From Patiria pectinifera (Eukaryota; Echinodermata; Asteroidea; Valvatida; Asterinidae), in assembly GCA_029964075.1 (NCBI GenBank), contig CM057135.1, positions 9,946,863 through 10,010,862 on the forward strand: DNA of 64,000 nucleotides, written 5' to 3'. The notes beneath the pieces were generated by a model, which saw only the letters and a list, made by a program, of their open reading frames with translations, searched no databases and was not told the DNA's origin. Positions 56,646-64,000 of this stretch are shown here, in pieces. The position numbers were made by a program, and so were the translations under genes. Numbering within the stretch: position 1 is the stretch's first letter; every line of letters starts with the position of its first letter.

Positions 56646-57320
56646 CATGTCCTTGTCAAATAATGTAACAGTCGAAACAGCTTGTGTTTGTCCACAAACA
56701 CATTTCTAGTTTTTTTTCTTCTCCTTTTTTAGACTTTTTCTCCATAGGTTTAACACACGTTTCTTCTACCAATCCACTTTGCCACTTTTTAAAATCCGAT
56801 TGATTTCAGACTTAGTACATACTTAGACACTCCATTTTGGCATCTTCGTAAATCCGATCGACGTTAAACTTAATTCGTACTTAGACCACCACCCACAGAT
56901 GGTCCTAGAAGAAATTTGTGATCGTGACTTCATCAGGTGCCAGGTTACGTCACATTAAAGATGCATTTTGCCCATATGTTTTGTTTCCCTATTGGTTTTG
57001 TACACGTTTTTCTTCAAACTGAACTTCGGAAGTACAAGTCTGATTGGGTTAAAACTTGGTAGGCATATTCACATGGATGTGTTATAGATGGAAATTGATG
57101 TGGCATCATCATCAAATGTCATGTGAAGTCCCTTAAATGGGCATTTTATTCTTTTATAGGTCTTTATCTACAGAACTAAAATATTCTTGTAACTTGACAT
57201 GTACATATTGTGCTGTTATAGATGACATTTATAGTGACGTCACTGATTGTTCATCCCATGCTCAGAGTATTTCAAATATCCGAAACAGCTTGTGTTTGTC
57301 CACAAACTATTTTCTAGTTT

Positions 57321-59840
57321 TTGTATGACTTTATGCTTTTTTTTGCCAATATATATGCAGTCATTTTAATTTTGTTTTTTGTTCAAAGTTCATAAAGCTT
57401 GCGGCCCATGATGACGTGATGATACGAGTGTAGTCAGTGCCCAATATTGAAAGTGATCTAGTGCCGTGTGAGGTTGATCTGAGCAAAGACGATGTCAAAT
57501 TGTGTGAGTTGAATGAAATATGAAAAAAAAATGAAACAAATAATAAAGCATGAACTGATTACGTGATTGTGATGCCGTTTGATTTTGAGTTGCATATTAA
57601 TAATATTATCTACCTACACCGTGTTTCATGAAGATGGGACCTTTCCTAAAAATATGTGTTTTAAAAATTAAATTCCCATTTGTGCAAATGTCTGACCTGA
57701 CAAACCCTTTTAAGCAAGAACTTTGAATTTAGCGTGTTGATTCCGTTTGTGGCAATGACCTTTAAAATGCCACAAATCCATGTAGAATTTGATGATGGCG
57801 TCATCATGACTTTTCTTTGTGTTTAATTACAATGAATTATGTTACGGTGACACGATATTGACTTCCATATAGAAGTTGGTGTCACAACGAACAGAAATCT
57901 TATCGATAGTGTTTGTAAATGTGGACTAAAGGTATTACTATAGCTAATTTAAGGTCACAAGAATCAGGGAGAAGATCTCGAAATAAATAATTTTTGTGTG
58001 ATTGATTTGGACAATTTTGGACAAAATAAGCGGCAAGTAATTGATTTTTTTTTTTCATTGTGAAGGTAAACTAATACGCTATATATATTTTCTTTGGGGG
58101 GGGCTGTCTGAAGTTGAATGTATCAGTGTTGTGGAACATAATCATGTTCAATTTGTATTGATGATACAAGTACATGCTAAATGTAAAATACAACTGCCAG
58201 TGTACAACTGTTCATCTTTATGTTTGTATGGACACATTCAGTTTTAGTTTGATTGTTAAAATGGGGGGGGGGGGGCTTATTAAGCTGTGTTTGTGTTCTG
58301 AGATAATTTCTTGTGGCATGCCCCAGATAGGTGTGGAGACATGCTTTAAAAATCTGAAGGTTTTTCTGCATTCGAGAGTATGTTTTGGGGAACAGTTTTC
58401 CCTATTCAATATTTTAGCTGTAAATGTGTAGCCTTCATGTTGTCCATCAAAACACTTTATAAATGCTCAGTAACATTTATCAGGGACAGTTTATATATGT
58501 ATGCACTTATCTTACTTTTAGATGAATTTGTCTTTTCCATTGTTTTTTAATTGTGTTAAGAAATTAGCTATATTATCAATTGTTAAGGATTTTGATAGTG
58601 CATGTACAGTGACGACATCTATCGACGGATAATGTAGACATTTTAATGATGGTCAATTATATTTGAAGCTATTGTCACATATATGCCCTTTCCAATGTAG
58701 CAACCAACAAGTCATCAGCCAAGCATGTTCAAAATTAAAATACTTTACAAAGAATAAGTTTAATTTGACTTCTATTTTTTTTGGGGGGGGGGAGTGTGGG
58801 GGAGTGTTGTGAGCATTATGCATGCTGGTAGAGACGGGATTACTGTTAAGCAAGTAAATATACACAACCTTTACTTATACTGTGAGTAATCCTTTTAATT
58901 TCCAAACGATTCAACAATTACAAAGGATATCAGATATGGTAACGATAAATAGGACTTATCTTACCCTTACATGAAATTTGTCTTTTCCTGAAGAGTAAGG
59001 AAAGTAGCTATATTGTCATTCTCAAACATTTTGATAGTACATGTACTAAAAAAGTGACATCTTTCATGTAGACACTTTTCCAATGTAGCAACCAACAAGT
59101 CGTCCACCAAGCCTGTTCTTCAATAAAATACTTTATAAAAAATAAGTCAAATTTGTCTTCTATTTTTTTGAACTGATTGTTTCCTTGGGGGGGGGGCGGG
59201 TTGGAGTATAATGAGACTAATCATCTGAGCACGTACTCATTTGAATAAATAGTATGATTGTGTGAGGTTTCAATAACATAAGTTAGTGCAGTCATTTCGT
59301 TTAACAAAAACTTTTTGTGCAACGGCTTTGAAATTTGTTTTTCTGCATTATTATATTTTTTATAATTGAGATGATGTTTTTCTGTTTTGAATGCATTATT
59401 ATGTTATGTGCTGTTGTTGTTTTTGTTATACATATATAGTTTTGGGTTTTCCAGACTGTACACCTTTAAGATGATGCACTGGGTCCCATTATGACATTGT
59501 CATGGCTTCTGATTTGGTATCTACAAGTATACTAAGAAAAGAACGACATTTGTCTGTTTGCCCTTCCCCTAAAACAGAACAAAATCACTGAGACAAGTCT
59601 ACTGATTGGCGAATGGGGCCGCCATTCACTATATTTTTTTGGTGACGCGATGTCCTTATTTTGATCCCGTAAAAGTGTTCAGATCAGGCTAACGAGGCCT
59701 TGCATAGCTTAGCCTGTGCGCCCGTACAATCGTTAAAGTTACTGATTGGTGAATGGTGGGCCACTCACTTAATACGGTGTGCCGTTATTTTGTTTTGTAA
59801 CGCGCTATCCTTTTGATCCCGTAAAAGTGTTAATAAGCCA
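57321..59840. other. Unique AT-rich centre of the repeat field; one duplication
   Basis: No coding sequence is recognised. A segment of about 260-310 bases is duplicated head to tail (about 58505-58815 and 58955-59215), sharing TAGCTATATT, TTTTGATAGT, CCAATGTAGCAACCAACAAG and a TTTTTT/GGGGGG run at the end. This spacer lies between the opposed halves of the repeat field. Confidence 0.5.
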
Positions 59841-60635
59841 CGTGTACGTGCTATACATGTGGAAGTCCTGTGCATGTTTTAAAACTCTCTGCCGCAACTT
59901 GCGCAAGGGTACGCCGCGTCAACTGTGTGAACATTTTGACAACATCTTGACAAGCTGGGAACTTGGCACTGTTGAGGCAAATATTTACGCTATCATTTGA
60001 TGGGCAATTCAATATTATATCTGTACGGATTGATTTGTCAGCAAGTTTTGAAAAATGGAAGGTCTTTTCAACGGAACTTCCGGTCTGATGACGTCATACG
60101 CCTAAAACTTCGCACACATCTTAAGTGGGTCAAGGTCATCATACACACCAATATTTAGGCGATTCCGACAAACTTCGCCACAGACATCTATTCAAAATAC
60201 ATTTTTAAAACTGTTTAACCTGTTGCTTGAGGGCGCTCGAAAGTTAAATGACGTCATTGGTAGATGATTTCAAGAATGCTATTAGCCAAGAGGCTAACAC
60301 CGTTGAAAGCAAGTTCATATCTATTACCACTTTTAAATAATAAGCCACTTCCGGTTTTGGCTTTTTTTCGACCGAAAGCAAGGGTCACGTGATTTCACGC
60401 ACACTGAATGAAAAAAAGACCTCAACCTACTCTACCACTTGCTGGCAACAGAATGCTGCGGACGTGTACGGTTGATTTCTTATGCATTTTTAAATATTAA
60501 AAGTGTCACAATTTAATTGCCTATCAATAAACACAGGATGACGACATCATGACGTCATCATTCCACAATGTTGTTTGAAATAGGGTCTTTGCTTGGACAA
60601 AAAGTGGTGTAAATGAATTACTGGCAAAGGTCAAT
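59840..60635 (-). repeat. Extra copy of the inverted-repeat arm
   Basis: The segment contains the same landmarks as the arm at 60639-61865 in the same orientation: CTTCCGGTCTGATGACGTCA near 60082, CACAGACATCTATTCAAAAT near 60180, CCACTTCCGGTTTTGGC near 60345 and ATGACGTCATCATTCCACAA near 60550. About 1 kb separates equivalent points, so the right arm has been tandemly duplicated. Confidence 0.8.
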
Positions 60636-60638
60636 AGT

Positions 60639-61865
60639 ACGCCCTGACTATGCATGAACATAAAATCTGTCAAAGTTAGCCGAAAATCGGCTAAAACGGT
60701 CACTGTGGACAGAATTTGACCTCGGCATCACGTGCTCTGCGGGCTGACTGAAAAACGATGTATGTGCGTATGTACAACGTACGTGCATGTACATACATTG
60801 TGGACGTCCTGTACATGTTTTAAAGCAGAGATATTGTCAACCAGAAGTTTTAAGCGTGCCCAGGGCATGTCCGAGTTCGCTTATTGCCTCGAAGCCTTGA
60901 AATATTTAAGACCTTCCCTCAAATCGACAATTAAAGTAAAAACTAATATAAAAACTGCCATGGTTGATTTTTCAGGAATTTTCAAAAGAAAAAGGGTCTT
61001 TTCATTATAACTTCCGGTTTGATGACGTCATCTGACTAAAACTTCAAACACGTCTTAAAGGGGTTAAGGTCATCATATACACCAATATTTAGGCGATTCC
61101 AACAAACTTCGCCACAGACATCTATTCAAAATACATTTTTGAAAATTTTCAACCTGTCGCTAGAGAGCGCTCGAAGATTGCATGACGTCATTGGTAGATG
61201 ATTTGAAGAATACTATCGGCCAAGAGACCAACACCGTTAAAAGCAAGTTCATATCTATTACCACTTTTAAATAATAAGCCACTTCCGGTTTTGGCCTTTT
61301 TCGACCGGAAGCAAGGGTCACATGATTTCATGCACACTGAATGAAATATAGACCTCAACCTACTCTACCACTTGCCAGCAACAGAATGCTGCGGACGCGT
61401 ACGGTTGATTTCTTATGCATTTTTAAATATTAAAAGTGCCACAATTTAATTGCCTATAAATAAACACAGGATGACGTCATCATGACGTCATCATTCCACA
61501 ATGGTGTTTGAATTACGGTCTTTGCTTGGATAAAGAGTGGTGCAAATGAAGTACTAGCAAAGAGTCAAAAATGCCCTTTTAAAAATCGAAAATAATTTCA
61601 AAATTTCTGTGTACAAAGTCTATGGGAAAATTAAATATTCAAAAATCTATACTAAATTAGTCGATGACGTCACCATGACGTCAATCTTCGGGATACATCT
61701 TTGCTATAGGGACTATGCTTATGCAAACTTAGAATGATGTATGACAAAGATTAATGCCAAAAGTGGAGGCCAGAAAAAAAAGTGCACAAAGTCTATGGGC
61801 TTTAGGCGACAAAAAGAAGAAAGAAAACTAGAAATGTGTTTGTGGACAAACACAAGCTGTTTCGA
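60639..61865 (-). repeat. Right arm of the long inverted repeat
   Basis: In reverse this matches 53108-54167, from CGCATAGTCAGGGAC-like sequence at 60639 to the CGAAACAGC hairpin end at 61865. It includes the GGACCGGAAGCAAGGGTCAC-like, TGCGGACGCGTACGGTTGAT and AGTGGAGGCCAGAAAAAA landmarks. A piece (about 61425-61600) is present here but not in the left arm. Confidence 0.85.
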
Positions 61866-61869
61866 CTGT

Positions 61870-64000
61870 TACATTATTTGACAAGGACATGAGATTATGA
61901 CGACTATTAGTGCATGCAAAATTTCAACCGAATCGGACGAATAGTTGCGGAGATAAAGGGCTTTAAAAGATGCAAGGTTAGGACGCCCTCACATGACGAC
62001 CACAGAAGTGATACTGTCGCCACCGATATTTTCACATTAACACTTCCCAATATGAGGGCATTCAAAGTTTCAACGCAATGGGACCCATGCTTACAAAGAT
62101 ATAGGGCTTCAAATGATGCTATGTTAGGGCACCCTCACATGACGACCGATGACGTCAACTCGACTTAAACTATATTCTGGTGTATAACGGATTAAAGTTT
62201 GTGTGTATGCAAAGCTTCAACCAAATCCGATGCATACTCGTGGGGATATGGAAATTATGCAAAGTTAGGGCGCCCTCACATGACAGCTTATGACGTCGCG
62301 ATGACGTCACCTATATTGCCACACGAAACACAACCCAATGTGAGGGCTTGCAAAGTTTCAACGCAATCGGACCCATACTTTCAAAGTTAAAGGGCTGCAA
62401 CAACTGCAAAGTTAGGGCGCCCTCACATGACACCTGATGACGTCAACATGACGAAAACCTTATAGGACCATCTGCGGTTGGTGATATGCGTGTCTGCCAA
62501 GTCTGAAGTCAATCAGATCTATGAAAGTGCCAAAATGTACTGATTGAAGGAAAACATGTACAAAACCTATGGAGTAAAAATGCACCTTTAATGATACGTA
62601 ACCTGACACTTGATGACGTCACGATGGCGAATTTCTTCTAGGACCATCTGTGGGTGGTGGTCTAAGTGCGTGCCTAGTCTGAGGTCGATCGGATTTACGA
62701 AAGTGCCAAAGTGGAGTGTTTGAAAACGTGTACAAAACATATGGGGAAAAATGCATCTTTAATGTGACGTAACCTGACACCTGATGACGTCACGATCACA
62801 AATTTCTTCTAGGACCATCTGCGGGTGTGGTCTAAGTATGTACCAAGTCTGAAATCAATCGGATTTAAAAAAGTGCCAAAGTGGCCTGGTAGAAGAAACG
62901 TGTGTTAAACCTATGGAAAAAAAGGCTGAAAAAGGAGAAGAAAAACAAAGAAAAACTAGAGATGTGTTTGTGGACAAACACAAGCTGTTTCGGCTTTTTT
63001 CATGTGAGAAGGACATGAGAAGATGACTTCAATTAGTGCATGTAAAATTTCAACGCAATCGGTCGAATACTTGCAGAGATAAAGGGCCTGAAATGATGCA
63101 CTGTTAGGGTGCCCCCACAAGAGAACTGATGACGTAATCACGACTTATGATGCACTGTTGGGGCGCCCCACAAGACAACTGATGACGTAATCACAACTTA
63201 ACCTATATGTTCCACATATAGCACATTCCAGTATGCAAGGTTAGGGCGCCCTCATATGACGACCACGGAAGGGATGATGACGCCACTTACATTTTCACAC
63301 ATAGCACTTCCCAATATGAGGGAAAAGAAAGTTTCAACCCAATCGGACCCATGCTTACAAAGATATAGGGCGGCAAATGATGCCATGGTAGGGTGCCCTC
63401 ACATGACGACCGATGATGTTCTCTTGACTTCACCTATATTCAGGTGTATAACTAATCCAAGTTTGTGTGAATGCAAATTTTCAACCCAATCCGACGCATA
63501 CATGTAATTGTGGAGATATTAGGCTGGAAATGATGCAAAGTGAGAGCGCCCTCACATGACAGCTTAGGACATCACGATGATTTCAGCTATATTATCAAAT
63601 ACATGTATAACAGATCCCAATATGAGAGAATGCCAAGTTTCAATCCAATCGGACCCATACTTCCAGAGATATGGGGCTGCACATCATGTAAAGTTAGGGC
63701 GCCCTCACATGAGAACCGATGATGTCACAATGACGGCACCTATATTTTCATATGAAAGACACCCCAATGTGAGGGCATGCAAAGTTACAATGCAATCGGA
63801 CCTATACATGCAAAGCTACAGGGCTGCAAAGAATACAAAGCTAGGGCGCCCTCACATGACACCTGATGACGTCAAAATGACAACAACCTTCTAAGACCAT
63901 CTGGGGCTGGTGATATGTGTGTCTGCCAAGTCTGAAGTCAATCAGATCGATGAATGTGCCAAAATGTACTAATTGAAGGAAAACGTGTACAAAACCTATG
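61870..64000 (-). repeat. Mixed ~145-bp and ~172-bp repeats, inverted orientation
   Basis: Blocks at 61900-62450 and 63030-63900 consist of the GTTAGGGCGCCCTCACATGA-type ~145-bp unit. Blocks at 62450-62950 and from 63890 to the window end are ~172-bp monomers, all opposite in orientation to their relatives left of 57.3 kb. A block boundary hairpin (GTGTTTGTGGACAAACAC) lies at 62963-62980. The array continues past the window. Open frames of 60-105 codons here are repeat artefacts. Confidence 0.8.

Larger units (their letters stand above)
46970..57320 (+). repeat. Higher-order array of ~172-bp TGACGTCA-bearing monomers
   Basis: Successive monomers share CCACAGATGGTCCTAGAAGA, then GTGATCGTGACGTCATCA, GGTTACGTCACATTAAAGAT, CCCCATAGG and a TTTCGTAAATCCGATCGACTT-like end. 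Starts near 48680, 48852 and 49025, and near 49742, 49913, 50085 and 50255, give a period of about 171-173. They group into blocks that finish with CGAAACAGCTTGTG followed by the hairpin GTGTTTGTCCACAAACAC, at 49569, 50977, 51710, 53108, 56673 and 57281. One block-to-block distance is about 1.4 kb. Variant monomers fill 51.8-53.1 and 54.4-55.3 kb. No coding sequence. Confidence 0.85.

Noticed and set aside
61914..63894. Several 60-105-codon plus-strand ORFs with similar sequence
   Set aside because: They are translations of the ~145-bp repeat, with starts and stops moving between copies.

Overview
The window looks like nuclear DNA of an invertebrate animal. It has split genes with GT-AG introns, several classes of eukaryotic transposon, large repeat fields and no bacterial gene organisation. 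The mix (RAG1-like gene, Helentron with an endonuclease, Mag-like gypsy, Ngaro/DIRS-type tyrosine-recombinase retroelement, piggyBac) is typical of marine invertebrates. My best guess is an ambulacrarian or another marine deuterostome, but the sequence does not prove it.

1-9.9 kb: the one well-supported host gene is here. It is a RAG1-like gene on the minus strand (stop at 2168, ATG at 6938). I reconstructed ten coding exons whose splice phases all fit, giving an uninterrupted 971-residue protein. The N-terminus carries the RAG1-type zinc-binding dimerisation region and RING finger. The C-terminal part follows the RAG1 core, including the CxxC and Hx4H zinc ligands. Of the three catalytic acidic residues of RAG1 only the first is clearly kept. 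A probable 5' untranslated exon and a GC-rich, possibly bidirectional promoter lie at 7.78-8.3 kb. I found no RAG2-like (Kelch/PHD) gene.

9.9-22.9 kb: a TTAA-flanked hairpin element; a broken uncharacterised ORF; two inverted copies of an IS630/Tc1-type transposase forming a 2.1-kb palindrome; a decayed Helentron (zinc region, DUF6570, Rep, PIF1 helicase, endonuclease); then two minisatellite arrays.

22.9-36.3 kb: a nest of elements. An LTR/PBS fragment abuts a minus-strand Mag-like gypsy element, which is interrupted inside its reverse transcriptase by a piggyBac element and upstream of gag by a TTAA-flanked MITE. The gypsy element carries an SGNH-hydrolase-like ORF between its primer-binding site and gag. 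Next to it is a plus-strand Ngaro-like element with split direct repeats at its 3' end. All the gypsy, Ngaro and Helentron genes are inactivated by visible stops and frameshifts.

36.3-45.4 kb: mostly non-coding, with more copies of the hairpin element, two further MITE-like inverted-repeat pairs and a diverged ~70-bp repeat.

45.4-64 kb: a very large repeat field. It is built of ~172-bp and ~145-bp monomers, most carrying TGACGTCA-type octamers. The monomers are grouped into higher-order units of about 1.2-1.4 kb marked off by hairpins, and are arranged in opposite orientations around 57-59 kb. Two arms of about 1.1 kb (53.1-54.2 kb and 60.6-61.9 kb) form a long inverted repeat. I see no convincing protein-coding gene there.
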